From Streptomyces atroolivaceus (GTDB taxonomy: Bacteria > Actinomycetota > Actinomycetes > Streptomycetales > Streptomycetaceae), in contig NZ_JNXG01000004.1 in assembly GCF_000717025.1 (NCBI RefSeq), positions 124,001 to 188,000 on the forward strand: 64,000 nt of DNA. Reading direction: 5' to 3'. This document shows positions 1 through 7,755 of the stretch, one piece after another. Numbering within the stretch: position 1 is the first letter of the stretch; the number at the start of each line of letters is the position of its first letter. The translations under genes and the position numbers were made by a program. The notes under the pieces were generated by a model that saw only the letters and a program-made list of their open reading frames with translations, had not been told where the DNA came from and did no database searches.

Positions 1-1860
1 GAGGATCACCACGAGGAACAGCGGCACCCTGGACGCGATCGCTCCGAGGGAGTCGAAGGCCAGCAGCCCCTCCGCCCACGTCCCCTGGAAGACCAGGACC
101 AGCAGGCCGAGCGAGGCACCGGCGGACAGCAGGTTGAGGACGACGCCGACGATGCCGATGACCACCGAGCGGAAGGCCCACACGGTCATCAGGAACGTCA
201 TCAGCAGCAGGAACCCGATGACCAGGGGCAGTTTGTCGCTCTCGTGGGCCACGTAGTCCTGGCCCCGGGCCACGTCGCCGCTCACCCCCGTCTCGACGCC
301 GGGCAGTTGACCGACCGTGGCGGGGATGTGGTCCTGGCGGAGGTGGACGAGCGACTCGATCGCCTCGTCGGAGGGCGCGGGGTACGGGACGGCCAGTCGC
401 AGCACGCTGATCCGGCCGTCGGGTGACGTGCGGACCGTCGGCCCGGTGCCCTTCGTGCCCTCCACGCCCTCTGCGAACAGCGGATCCGCCTGGGCCCGCC
501 GCCCGAGGTCCACCAGGGCCTGCTTCACCCGCGGGGCCTGCTCAGGGGTGGAGCGGGCCACGACCTCGTGCGTGACGAGGAGTTCGGGGAAGCTGCCGGT
601 CAGCCGGTCGTAGACCTGCATGGCCGGGATGTCGCGGGAGAAGGTGTCCTTGCCCGGGTCGATGAGCTTCAGGCCCAGCGCGGGTGCGGCCAGTCCGAGC
701 ATGACGAGGACCGACAGGCACAGGGTGAGGCCGGGGCGGGTCCGCGCGGGCCGCAGGAGGGCGCCGAACACCCGCCCGGTCTCCGGCTTCGCGACCGGGG
801 CCGGCTTGCCGCGCTTCGCCCTGCGGGCGGCCCTGCGGGGGGCGAGGCGTTCGGTCCGGCGGCCGATCTTGACCAGCAGCGCGGGGAGCGCGGTGAGCGA
901 GCTGGCCACGGCGACGGCCACGACGAGGATGGTGCCGGTCGCCAGCGAGGAGAAGATGACGTCCGTGGCGAGATACAGGGTGGCTGTGGAGACGATCACG
1001 GCGAGACCGGAGACCACGATGGCCCGGCCCGCAGTCGCCGCGGCCAGCTCCACGAGGGCCTCCGAACTGAGCCGGCCGCCCGCGCGCGCCCGTTCCTCGC
1101 GTTCACGCTTGAGGTAGAAGAGCGTGTAGTCGACGCCCACCGCCAGACCGATGAGCAGGATGAGGTTCGTCCCGACCCCGGCGTCGGGCATGACGTGCGA
1201 GGCGACCATGGACAGGCCGATCGCGGCGGCGATCGAGGAGAGTGCCAGCATCAACGGCACACCGGCCATGACCACCGAGCCGAACACGACCAGCAGGGTG
1301 AGGGCGGTGACGGGCAGGCTGATGCGCTCGGAGAGCGCGAGGTCCTCGCCGCGCTGGTCGTTGACGCCCTTGCTGATGGCGGGGGATCCGGTCTCCTCCA
1401 CGATCACGTCCGGGTGGCTCGCACCGGCCTCCGCCGTCTGTTCCAGGAGCGGTACGACGGTTTTCCTGCCCTCCAGCTCGGGCCCGTTCATGGTCACCGA
1501 GACCAGCAGGACCTTGCCGTCCTCCGAGCGGACGGGGGCCGCCACGCTCTCCACCTCGGGCAGGTCCCGCATCCGCGCGGTCACGTCCTGGGCCGCCGAC
1601 CCGGCAGCGGCCATGTCCAGCGGTCCGGACCGGGGCCGGATCAGGATCCGCTCGGTTGGCTCGCGTTGCAGACCGCCCTCGGTCGCCATCGCTTCGGCGC
1701 GTCCCGCCTCGCCGACCCAGAAGTCCTCGGTGGTCGCCTGGTTGGTGCCCACCGTGATGCCGGCCGCGAGGCACAGGACGACGAACGCGAACCAGCCGGC
1801 TATCGCGCGCCCGGCGTGCCGGGCGCTCCACCGGGCCATCCGTACCTGGAGTTGTCTCAT
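1..1860 (-). CDS. MMPL-family RND transporter, 3' end outside window
   Basis: Inner-membrane exporter of the MmpL/RND superfamily, probably moving lipid or drug-like substrates with the proton gradient; the substrate cannot be told. 620 codons are visible and the frame is open to base 1, so the C-terminus is missing. A first membrane segment lies near residues 15-40, followed by an extracytoplasmic domain, a helix bundle from about residue 180 with the family GVDYTLF motif near residue 240, a second extracytoplasmic domain after about residue 385 and a last helix bundle from about 540. The ATG at 1860 fits family N-termini. It lies 122 bases downstream of the DUF2269-like gene on the same strand, with a perfect palindrome between them. 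Co-regulation by the nearby PadR protein is inference. Confidence 0.9.
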   Translation of the reverse strand, partial: MRQLQVRMARWSARHAGRAIAGWFAFVVLCLAAGITVGTNQATTEDFWVGEAGRAEAMATEGGLQREPTERILIRPRSGPLDMAAAGSAAQDVTARMRDLPEVESVAAPVRSEDGKVLLVSVTMNGPELEGRKTVVPLLEQTAEAGASHPDVIVEETGSPAISKGVNDQRGEDLALSERISLPVTALTLLVVFGSVVMAGVPLMLALSSIAAAIGLSMVASHVMPDAGVGTNLILLIGLAVGVDYTLFYLKREREERARAGGRLSSEALVELAAATAGRAIVVSGLAVIVSTATLYLATDVIFSSLATGTILVVAVAVASSLTALPALLVKIGRRTERLAPRRAARRAKRGKPAPVAKPETGRVFGALLRPARTRPGLTLCLSVLVMLGLAAPALGLKLIDPGKDTFSRDIPAMQVYDRLTGSFPELLVTHEVVARSTPEQAPRVKQALVDLGRRAQADPLFAEGVEGTKGTGPTVRTSPDGRISVLRLAVPYPAPSDEAIESLVHLRQDHIPATVGQLPGVETGVSGDVARGQDYVAHESDKLPLVIGFLLLMTFLMTVWAFRSVVIGIVGVVLNLLSAGASLGLLVLVFQGTWAEGLLAFDSLGAIASRVPLFLVVIL

Positions 1861-1913
1861 GCCGGAAATCCTGGTCGGCGAGGGGTTCTCCCCGGCACGT
1901 ACGGCCGGTTGAA

Positions 1914-1943
1914 CCTGTTGTCCACCGGCCGGTGGACAACAGG
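1914..1943. promoter_or_regulatory. Perfect 30-bp palindrome before the MMPL gene
   Basis: Two 15-base arms (1914-1928 and 1929-1943) are exact reverse complements with no spacer; the centre reads CCACCGGCCGGTGG. It is 54 bases upstream of the MMPL start and 40 bases past the stop of the upstream membrane gene. It could be a terminator or attenuator of the first gene, or an operator for the second; there is no T-run. Confidence 0.6.
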
Positions 1944-1982
1944 GGTGGGGCTGCCCTCAGCCCGGCGCGGTCCGCGCGGGGA

Positions 1983-2456
1983 TCACGCGCCCGTGGTGGA
2001 GCCGGGGCGGACGATCATCAGGACGACGACCACGGCCCAGACGAGGTTGAAGACGCCGGTGAGCATCGTCAGCCGGGCCGCCGTGGGGCGCGCCTCCTCC
2101 GCGGTGGGCGCGTCCTCACCCTCGGCGAGCAGGCGCCGCTGCCCGGGCAGGATGGCGAATCCGAGGAGGACCGCGGCGATCACGGTCAGTGCCAGCGAGA
2201 CGATCAGCCAGGCATCGGTGAGCACCCCGAGCGCGGCACCGGTCGCTATCCCGAACACGGGCACGACGATGCCCCCGAGCGCGTAGGCGTAGCAGACGCG
2301 GTGCAGGAGCGCGGCGACCCCGGCGGACCGGCCGGCCGCCTCCGTGCGGTCCAGCGCCTGCAGCGCGTAGCGCGGGAACATCGAGGCGGCGACGGTGATC
2401 GACCCGACGGCCACGATCGCCGCGAGGACATGGATGGATAGCAGCAGCTTGGTCAC
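1983..2456 (-). CDS. DUF2269-like integral membrane protein
   Basis: A 157-residue membrane protein with four hydrophobic segments and short polar loops, resembling the DUF2269 family of predicted integral membrane proteins; function unknown. I chose the GTG at 2456 because an AGGAGG ribosome site sits 8 bases upstream and the hydrophobic N-terminus (TKLLLSIHVLAAIVAVG) follows at once; the longer reading from 2510 would run through the palindromic operator. It is the first gene of a leftward pair with the MMPL transporter and is divergent from padR, which suggests PadR control (inference). Confidence 0.75.
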   Translation of the reverse strand: MTKLLLSIHVLAAIVAVGSITVAASMFPRYALQALDRTEAAGRSAGVAALLHRVCYAYALGGIVVPVFGIATGAALGVLTDAWLIVSLALTVIAAVLLGFAILPGQRRLLAEGEDAPTAEEARPTAARLTMLTGVFNLVWAVVVVLMIVRPGSTTGA

Positions 2457-2484
2457 TGCGGGTGCCTCCTGCTCGGAACGCGCA

Positions 2485-2542
2485 TATGTGTTGGCTGCCA
2501 ATACATACACTGCCTACGGTTCTTTTGGGTAGGCTGCCTACC
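2485..2542. promoter_or_regulatory. Two palindromic operators between the DUF2269-like gene and padR
   Basis: Site A (2485-2507) is an 11-1-11 inverted repeat with one mismatch, core TTGGCTGCCAA. Site B (2528-2542) is a perfect 7-1-7 palindrome GGTAGGC-T-GCCTACC ending one base before the padR ATG. A further half-site TGCCTAC is at 2511-2517. Both share the GGCTGCC centre. Autoregulation by PadR with control of the divergent transporter genes is the simplest reading, but is inference. Confidence 0.6.
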
Positions 2543-2543
2543 T

Positions 2544-2885
2544 ATGAAGACGGATGCGGTGCGAGGGCACCTCGACGGACTGCTGCTGGCCGTGCTGGAA
2601 CCGGGCCCGCTGCACGGGTACGCGATCATCGCCGCCGTGCAGAACCGCAGCGGCGGCGTACTCGAACTGCGTACGGGCACGATCTACCCGGCTCTGAACC
2701 GGCTGGAGCGGGTCGGGCTGCTGAGCAGCAGCTGGGAGTCGGCCGGTGAGCGGCGCAGGCGCTGTTACGAGCTCACCGAGGAGGGGCGGCGCACCCTGGC
2801 GGGTGAGCGGACGGCCTGGGACGAATTCACCACGGCGATCGGCTCCGTCCTGAACCCCTCCACCCCGCCCGGGCTGCCCACGTGA
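2544..2885 (+). CDS. PadR-family transcriptional regulator
   Basis: A 113-residue winged-helix regulator of the short PadR type. The N-terminal half has the family pattern: LDGLLLAVLEPGPLHGYAI, then TGTIYPALNRLERVGLLSSS for the recognition helix and wing, and YELTEEGRRTL at the C-terminal end of the wing. PadR proteins usually repress adjacent transporter genes and respond to small hydrophobic ligands. The ATG at 2544 directly abuts a perfect palindrome, so the message may be leaderless or use GGTAGG as a weak ribosome site. Its stop overlaps the GTG start of the next gene, indicating translational coupling. Confidence 0.93.
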   Translation: MKTDAVRGHLDGLLLAVLEPGPLHGYAIIAAVQNRSGGVLELRTGTIYPALNRLERVGLLSSSWESAGERRRRCYELTEEGRRTLAGERTAWDEFTTAIGSVLNPSTPPGLPT

Positions 2886-3556
2886 ACGCCGCCGGCAGGC
2901 AGGCCGACCCCATCGCGGAGTACGAGGCAGCCCTGACGGCCGTCCTGCACGGACCCGGCGGGGAGAAGGCCCGCATGATCGAGGAGCTGTGGGACGGCCT
3001 CGCGGACACGGCCGAGGCCCACGTCGACGAGGGGGAGTCCTACGAGCGTGCCGCACGCCTGGCGGTGCGGGAGTTCGGGACCGTCGAGGAGATCGCACCG
3101 GTCTGCCAGCGCGAACTGACCATCGCTCAGGCCCGGCACACGGCCCGGACGGTCATCCTCATCGCGCCCTTCCTGGTCGCCTGCTGGTACCTGGCCCGGA
3201 CGTCCGGCCTCCCCGGAACGGCCTGGCAACTTCCGCGTACGGCCCAGTCGCTGGCGGTGCACCTGGCCGCCGTCGCGATCGCCGCCGCCCTGCTCGCCGC
3301 GTCGACGCTCGCCGCCACGGGCACACTCGCCCGTCGGCTGCCCACGCCACGCCGGCTGCCCCTGGTGGTCGCCTGGGCGGGCACCACGACCAGCGTCACC
3401 ATGGCGGTCGCGACACTCGCGCTCGCCGTCGCCGCCGCGCTCGCCACGGACTGGCCGCTGCTCGCCCTGGCCGGTGCCCTCTCGGCCGCCTCGCACGCTG
3501 TGGTGGCGTCCTCGGCCCGCGCCAGCCGCCGCTGCGCCCGCCTCGCCGTCGCGTAG
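2882..3556 (+). CDS. Permease-prefix-domain membrane protein, PadR partner
   Basis: A 224-residue protein. The N-terminal 90 residues form a soluble helical segment (DPIAEYEAALTAVLHGPG, then a region ending AARLAVREFGTVEEIAP), matching the 'permease prefix domain 1' usually coded just after padR genes. The rest holds about four hydrophobic helices rich in Ala and Leu. Start is GTG at 2882, overlapping the padR TGA by three bases. Such proteins may modulate permeases or sense membrane state, but no mechanism is established. The partner relationship with PadR rests on gene order and coupling. Confidence 0.8.
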   Translation: MNAAGRQADPIAEYEAALTAVLHGPGGEKARMIEELWDGLADTAEAHVDEGESYERAARLAVREFGTVEEIAPVCQRELTIAQARHTARTVILIAPFLVACWYLARTSGLPGTAWQLPRTAQSLAVHLAAVAIAAALLAASTLAATGTLARRLPTPRRLPLVVAWAGTTTSVTMAVATLALAVAAALATDWPLLALAGALSAASHAVVASSARASRRCARLAVA

Positions 3557-3715
3557 AGCCCGGGGCCGTGCGATGGCCGGCCCGGCGACCTCGGCGGCGA
3601 GACGGTGACAGCAGTGGTGACAGCGACCCGCTGGGGCTACGACCATGGTCGAGGAGAGGATTCACTCGCTGAGTGCGACATGAGGGAAGCCGAACCCCTC
3701 ACCTGGCCGGACGGA

Positions 3716-4153
3716 TCACTTGGCCTTCAGGTCCCCGGCGATCATGGATGTGGTGGACGCCAGACGGCCGATGCCCTTCTGTACCTCGCGTATGCCCTCG
3801 GAGGCCCGTGGCTGGTCGTCCTCGCCGGCTCCGGCGACGCACTCCTCGCCTCCGTGCTCGAAGGCCGTCAGTGCCTCCTCCCAGAAACCCCGGGCGTTCT
3901 CGCTCGGGAGGGTGTCGAGCTCCTTGGCTTCGGCCACCTCTGTCAGCAGTTCCTGGCAGGCGGTGCTCCAGACATCCATCGGGCGGACACTCACCTCGTT
4001 GACCCGGCCCGAGGTATCCGAGAGCGCCTTGATGCTGCTCTCGCCCCCTGAGGACCACCAGTCCTCCAGTTCCTCGGCCGGGGTCGAGCTACAGCCGACG
4101 AGCAGCGCCCCGGCGGCGACGGCGGTTGCGAGTAATCCGACGTGGAAACGCAT
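3716..4153 (-). CDS. Secreted lipoprotein of unknown function
   Basis: A 145-residue lipoprotein: MRFHVGLLATAVAAGALLVGC is an uncleaved signal followed by a clear lipobox (LLVGCSS), so the mature protein should be lipid-anchored outside the membrane. The mature part is acidic and helical with two cysteines (TACQEL and EECVAG) that may form a disulfide. I recognise no named domain. The ATG at 4153 has an AAGGGGGC ribosome site; longer readings have no signal peptide. It stands alone on the minus strand, 248 bases from the next gene. Confidence 0.75.
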   Translation of the reverse strand: MRFHVGLLATAVAAGALLVGCSSTPAEELEDWWSSGGESSIKALSDTSGRVNEVSVRPMDVWSTACQELLTEVAEAKELDTLPSENARGFWEEALTAFEHGGEECVAGAGEDDQPRASEGIREVQKGIGRLASTTSMIAGDLKAK

Positions 4154-4401
4154 GAAGCCCCCTTGTTCGGTCGTGCAGATGCTGCCAGGAATCCCCCGGC
4201 CGGGTACGAACAAAGCGGGAACTGAGGGCAGACGCCACGATGCTGAGCAGCGCCGGGCCTCCGGCCCGCAACCGACCGACGTCGCAGGCCGCCCACCGGT
4301 TCCCGCTTGCGGGTGCCGACGAGGACCACTACGGCCTCCTGGCCGGCGCCGTCGTCGACTCGCGGCGGGCAACCCAGGGCCGGCGCACCCGTCCGGGGTG
4401 C

Positions 4402-4803
4402 TCAGCTCTTCGGTGTCCGCGCCAGCACGTCCAGCTCGCGCATCGCCTCGCTGTGGGCGCTCATCCGGCGCGACACGGTGCCGACGGTGTAGAGCCCCAC
4501 ACCGGTGATGGACACCGGCAGGGAGGCGCCCAGCACCGCTATGACCTCGGGCCAGTCCCGTTCGTCCCCGCAGTAGTCCCCGTTCCGGAGGCCCTCGTTG
4601 GCGGTGGCGCGGTCGGTGAACAGCCGCGACTCACACTCCGCCGGGTACTCGTCGTCGGGCTCCTCGTCCACCTCGTACGGCATGAGCAGCAGTACGGCGC
4701 ACCAGGCCCACAGCAACGCGGCCAGGGAGAGCAGAACCAATCCCCACGTGCGTGTCCTTCCTGCTCGGTACCGGAAATCCTGGTCGTAATCACGTGATCG
4801 CAT
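4402..4803 (-). CDS. Small two-helix membrane protein, hypothetical
   Basis: 133 residues: a basic N-terminus, a membrane helix around residues 20-42 (WGLVLLSLAALLWAWCAVLL), an acidic extracytoplasmic loop with two cysteines (ECES and DYCGDE), a second helix around 90-110 and a polar C-terminal tail. No family recognised. The ATG at 4803 has no obvious ribosome site. The two loop cysteines suggest a disulfide outside the membrane. Single gene; flanks give no functional hint. Confidence 0.6.
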   Translation of the reverse strand: MRSRDYDQDFRYRAGRTRTWGLVLLSLAALLWAWCAVLLLMPYEVDEEPDDEYPAECESRLFTDRATANEGLRNGDYCGDERDWPEVIAVLGASLPVSITGVGLYTVGTVSRRMSAHSEAMRELDVLARTPKS

Positions 4804-4861
4804 AGCGGCCGAATCTATCGGAGCCCCCTCGCGGGGAGCCTGCCCGGTGTGACCGGCGGGA

Positions 4862-5386
4862 TCAGCCCCCGGGAAGCCTCAGCCAGTCGTCCAGGGCAGT
4901 GAAGTCCGCGTCGGTGAGGCCTCGCCAGGCATCGACGCGAAGGAGGAGGGCCCGCCCCGGGTGGTGCGCCTCCACCCAGGCGCGGTCGGTGTCGTTGATC
5001 TCGTCGTCGACCCAGGCGAAGGGGCGTCCCGCGGCCCACCGGAGGAGGGCCGGGGTCTTCCAGTGGAGACCGTCGGTCCCGACCGCAGGGGGCGGTTCCG
5101 GCCAGCTCACGACGGGCAGTTCGGGCAGGCCGAGCCACGGCGCGATGCACTCGTTCGCCTCGGACTCCCACGTCGTGGCCCACACCAGCTCGCACGGCAG
5201 CGCCCTCAGCCGGGGGCCGAGGTCCGGGTCGATCCTGGCGATCAGCGGATTCCCGCCGGTGCCGCCGGATCCTTGCTCCGGCTCGAAGACCGGATACCCG
5301 TCCGGGAGTTGGTGCCGGGTCGCGCCGAAGGGGATGAGCGGACCATCGACATCGAGGAAGAGGAGCGGCGGCGCGGAATCGGACAT
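4862..5386 (-). CDS. HAD-like hydrolase domain protein
   Basis: 174 residues beginning with the HAD nucleophile motif LLFLDVDGPLIPFG (DxD), a second-half Thr in WATTWESEANE, and an acidic motif III in WVDDEIND, all spaced as in small phosphatase-like HAD proteins often annotated 'HAD domain in Swiss Army Knife RNA repair proteins'. Those are usually stand-alone in actinomycetes and the substrate is unknown. The ATG at 5386 directly precedes the conserved core. It lies 22 bases downstream of the GNAT gene on the same strand and may be cotranscribed with it. Confidence 0.75.
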   Translation of the reverse strand: MSDSAPPLLFLDVDGPLIPFGATRHQLPDGYPVFEPEQGSGGTGGNPLIARIDPDLGPRLRALPCELVWATTWESEANECIAPWLGLPELPVVSWPEPPPAVGTDGLHWKTPALLRWAAGRPFAWVDDEINDTDRAWVEAHHPGRALLLRVDAWRGLTDADFTALDDWLRLPGG

Positions 5387-5408
5387 GCCTGGAAGGTAAC
5401 GCCCTCGG

Positions 5409-5933
5409 TCAGTCCCAGTCCGCGTCGACGTAACCGAGGCGCCGGTTCATCGCGATGACGCCCGTGTTCGCCGGGTGGTGGACCGTGCGTACGCGGTCCA
5501 CTCCGCACAGGCCGGCGAATCCGATGCCGTACGTCTTCATGGCGAGCGCGACACCCCGGCCGCGGTAGGCGGCCCTGACGCCGGTCATCTCGTTGAAGAC
5601 GTGCCCCGACGCGCGGCGGTCGGAGGTCGCCGCCATTCCGCACCACTCGTCACCGTCGAGTGCGATCACGACACCGCGAGGGTCGTAGGAGGGCACGGCG
5701 AGCCGACGCTCGACGTACTGGTCGTAGGTGTGGAAGGCGCCGCGGCCGGGGATGTCCGCGGAGCACTCCCTGTTGAGCTCGTACAGGCTTCGCCACCGGC
5801 GTTCGTCACCCAGCTCGGCCATCGTGGTCAGCCGGATGCCCGCGTCGCGGCAGCGCTCGACGTACGGGGCGAAGCGGGCGGCCTGGAAGGCGGTGACGTC
5901 CAGCTCCAGCTTCACCCAGCGGACGTCCGGCAC
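5409..5933 (-). CDS. GNAT-family N-acetyltransferase
   Basis: 174 residues with the acetyl-CoA binding pattern VRAAYRGRGVALAMKTYGI (RGRGVA loop) at about 120-140 and a C-terminal NTGVIAMNRRLGYV typical of GNAT folds. Likely acetylates an amine on a small molecule or peptide; substrate unknown. The GTG start at 5933 touches the DUF397 stop at 5934, so translation is probably coupled to the DUF397/XRE genes. The N-terminus (VKLELDVTAFQAARF) looks like the second half of a longer two-GNAT protein, so the protein may be a shortened member; not proven. Confidence 0.8.
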   Translation of the reverse strand: MPDVRWVKLELDVTAFQAARFAPYVERCRDAGIRLTTMAELGDERRWRSLYELNRECSADIPGRGAFHTYDQYVERRLAVPSYDPRGVVIALDGDEWCGMAATSDRRASGHVFNEMTGVRAAYRGRGVALAMKTYGIGFAGLCGVDRVRTVHHPANTGVIAMNRRLGYVDADWD

Positions 5934-6200
5934 CTACCGCAGCCCGTCCACGAACGCCTGCCAGGCGTCGGCACCCAGGACGAGGACGGGACCGGCCGGG
6001 TTCTTGCTGTCGCGGACGGGGACGGAGGCGGAGCAGCCGTCGGCCACCTCGACGCATTCGCCGCCGGTGTTTCCGCTGTACGAGGACTTCCGCCAGGCGG
6101 CGCCGCCGGTGACGGTGCACTCGACGCAGTCGCCGCCGGTGCTGCCGCTGTAACTCGACTTACGCCACGCCGTGCTCTTCGAGTTCGGGCCGATTGCCAT
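5934..6200 (-). CDS. Tandem DUF397 protein
   Basis: 88 residues with two copies of the DUF397 signature: WRKSSYSGSTGGDCVE near residue 12 and WRKSSYSGNTGGECVE near residue 36, then RDSKNPAGPVL typical of the domain's end. DUF397 proteins accompany XRE-DUF5753 regulators throughout Streptomyces and in at least some cases act as partners or antagonists of the regulator. Most have one copy; the internal duplication here is uncommon. The ATG at 6200 has a GGAGGAG ribosome site and overlaps the XRE coding end by 41 bases. Confidence 0.93.
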   Translation of the reverse strand: MAIGPNSKSTAWRKSSYSGSTGGDCVECTVTGGAAWRKSSYSGNTGGECVEVADGCSASVPVRDSKNPAGPVLVLGADAWQAFVDGLR

Positions 6201-7008
6201 AACGCTCCTCCATCACACGGGCGATCAGAGCCGCGGAATCCTCGATGGAGAGGGCTGCGGCCTGCAAGTGAGCGTAACGGCGCGCGGCCTCTCTGATGGT
6301 TTCAGGGTTGGCGGTCATATGGCCGGAGATGAGGTCCTCCGTGTAGACGATGTCCGGGTCGTTGTCGAAGCGCATCGCGGTGAACGATGCCGCCAGACTT
6401 GAGTGTTCACCCGCTGTGAACGGCAGCACCTGAATCCGCATCCACCGGTGCCCCGTGAACTCCAACAAGCGGGCGAGTTGGTTCCGCATGACCTCGTGGC
6501 CCCCGATCGGCCGGTGCAGCACCGCCTCGTCCAGGATCGCCCAGGCCAGCGGCGGCTGTTCCCGCTCCAGAATCCTCTGCCGTTCCATCCGGGCTGCGAG
6601 GAGGCCGTCCAGATCGTCCGGCATGCCCGTCGTCAGCACCGCTCGCGCGTACTCCTCCGTCTGCAACAGCCCGTACACCAACTGCGCCTGGTACGTGGAG
6701 ATGTACGTCGCCTTCGCCTCCATGACCGCGTACTGCTGGAACCAGGTCGGCAACTGGCTCCGCAGGACCAAGCCGACCAGCCGCGAGAACACCCCGTCCG
6801 TGCCGAGCGCCGCGTCCAGGCGCTCCGAGAAGTCGCGGGTCGGCACCTTCTTCGTCGTCTCGATCTGGCCGATCAGCGAGCCCGTGCAGAAGATGATCTC
6901 GCCGAGCTGGCCCTGTTTGAGGCCGTTGGCCTCCCGCAGGCGGCGCAGCTCCCAGCCGTAGTAGTCCAGAGGAGAAGCGCTGGGGTCGAGTGACTGCACG
7001 TTGGCCAC
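6160..7008 (-). CDS. XRE-family regulator with DUF5753 domain
   Basis: 282 residues. Residues 15-70 are a Cro/C1 helix-turn-helix (ELRRLREANGLKQGQLGEII, then TGSLIGQIETTKKVPTRDF). Residues about 95-270 match DUF5753 (QLVYGLLQTEEYARAVL, LPFTAGEHSSLAASFTAM, YTEDLISG). Works with the DUF397 protein coded immediately downstream and the ATPase-like protein coded divergently; this three-gene arrangement recurs in Streptomyces and affects development and antibiotic production in studied cases. Start taken as GTG at 7008, with GAGAGG about 10 bases upstream. Confidence 0.95.
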   Translation of the reverse strand: MANVQSLDPSASPLDYYGWELRRLREANGLKQGQLGEIIFCTGSLIGQIETTKKVPTRDFSERLDAALGTDGVFSRLVGLVLRSQLPTWFQQYAVMEAKATYISTYQAQLVYGLLQTEEYARAVLTTGMPDDLDGLLAARMERQRILEREQPPLAWAILDEAVLHRPIGGHEVMRNQLARLLEFTGHRWMRIQVLPFTAGEHSSLAASFTAMRFDNDPDIVYTEDLISGHMTANPETIREAARRYAHLQAAALSIEDSAALIARVMEERYGNRPELEEHGVA

Positions 7009-7092
7009 GGCGGGGTGCCTCTCGCTTCAACGCCTGGCGGCGTTCGTTTCGGGTCGTAGCCGAGAGTAATCAAACCAGTGCACTCTGGTGAC

Positions 7093-7755
7093 ATGAATCA
7101 CGTATCCGATACCCGGACCGGTGACGCGGAGGCCGCGGTCTACCGCGCCGACCTCGCGATGGGGGAGCACTCCGCCCGTCATCTGCGCCGCATCCTCCGG
7201 CTGTATCTCACAGGCTGGGGCCTGCTCGACGTGGCGGACGCGGCGGAACTCGCCCTCACCGAGCTGATCGCCAACGTCGTACGGCACGTTCCCGGCCGCC
7301 GCTGCCAGACCCTCATCTTCCTGCTCCCGGCAGGAGGCGTGCGGGTGGAGGTCGCCGACCCCTGCCCTCGGCTGCCCCGCCCGGCCGTGGGGGACCCGCT
7401 GGACGAGGGCGGGCGGGGGCTGCTGCTGGTCGGCGCCGTCACCGACACCTGGGGCGTGGAGGTGCGCCGCGACGGCTGCGGGAAGACGGTGTGGTTCGAG
7501 TGCTCTCAGCGGCCCGAGGTGCCCAGCTCCGCCAGCACCGCGTCGGTGAACGGCGTCCAGACCTCGGCCGCCCACGGCCCGAAGGCGCGGTCCGTCAACG
7601 CGACGCACGCCGCGCCCGCCGTGGGGTCGATCCACAGGAACGTGCCGGACTGGCCGAAGTGGCCGAAGGTGGCGGGGGAGGACGAAAGCCCGGTCCAGTG
7701 CGGTGACTTGGAGTCACGGATCTCGAAGCCGAGTCCCCAGTCGTTGGGGTTCTGA
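7093..7755 (+). CDS. HATPase_c anti-sigma-like ATP-binding protein, long C-terminal extension
   Basis: The first about 135 residues are a GHKL kinase domain of the RsbW-like type: ELALTELIANVVRHV (N box), VEVADPCPRLPRP (G1), DEGGRGLLLVGAVTDTWG (G2) and GKTVWFEC at the usual end. Partners are expected to be sigma or anti-sigma factors, or the XRE/DUF397 pair coded divergently. The reading frame runs 83 codons past the usual end, wholly antisense to the serine hydrolase gene, so the tail (SSASTASVNGVQTS and on) may be a chance open frame after loss of the normal stop. The ATG at 7093 is preferred; GTG at 7078 is possible. Confidence 0.75.
   Translation: MNHVSDTRTGDAEAAVYRADLAMGEHSARHLRRILRLYLTGWGLLDVADAAELALTELIANVVRHVPGRRCQTLIFLLPAGGVRVEVADPCPRLPRPAVGDPLDEGGRGLLLVGAVTDTWGVEVRRDGCGKTVWFECSQRPEVPSSASTASVNGVQTSAAHGPKARSVNATHAAPAVGSIHRNVPDWPKWPKVAGEDESPVQCGDLESRISKPSPQSLGF

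Noticed and set aside
568..2286. Long plus-strand open frame opposite the MMPL and DUF2269-like genes
   Set aside because: Translation is Gly/Arg/His/Asp-rich low complexity with no motif; it is the antisense shadow of genes with clear membrane-protein patterns.
7078..7093. GTG at 7078 as start of the ATP-binding protein
   Set aside because: It lies within a short inverted repeat and adds only five residues; ATG at 7093 is as good, though this is not decisive.
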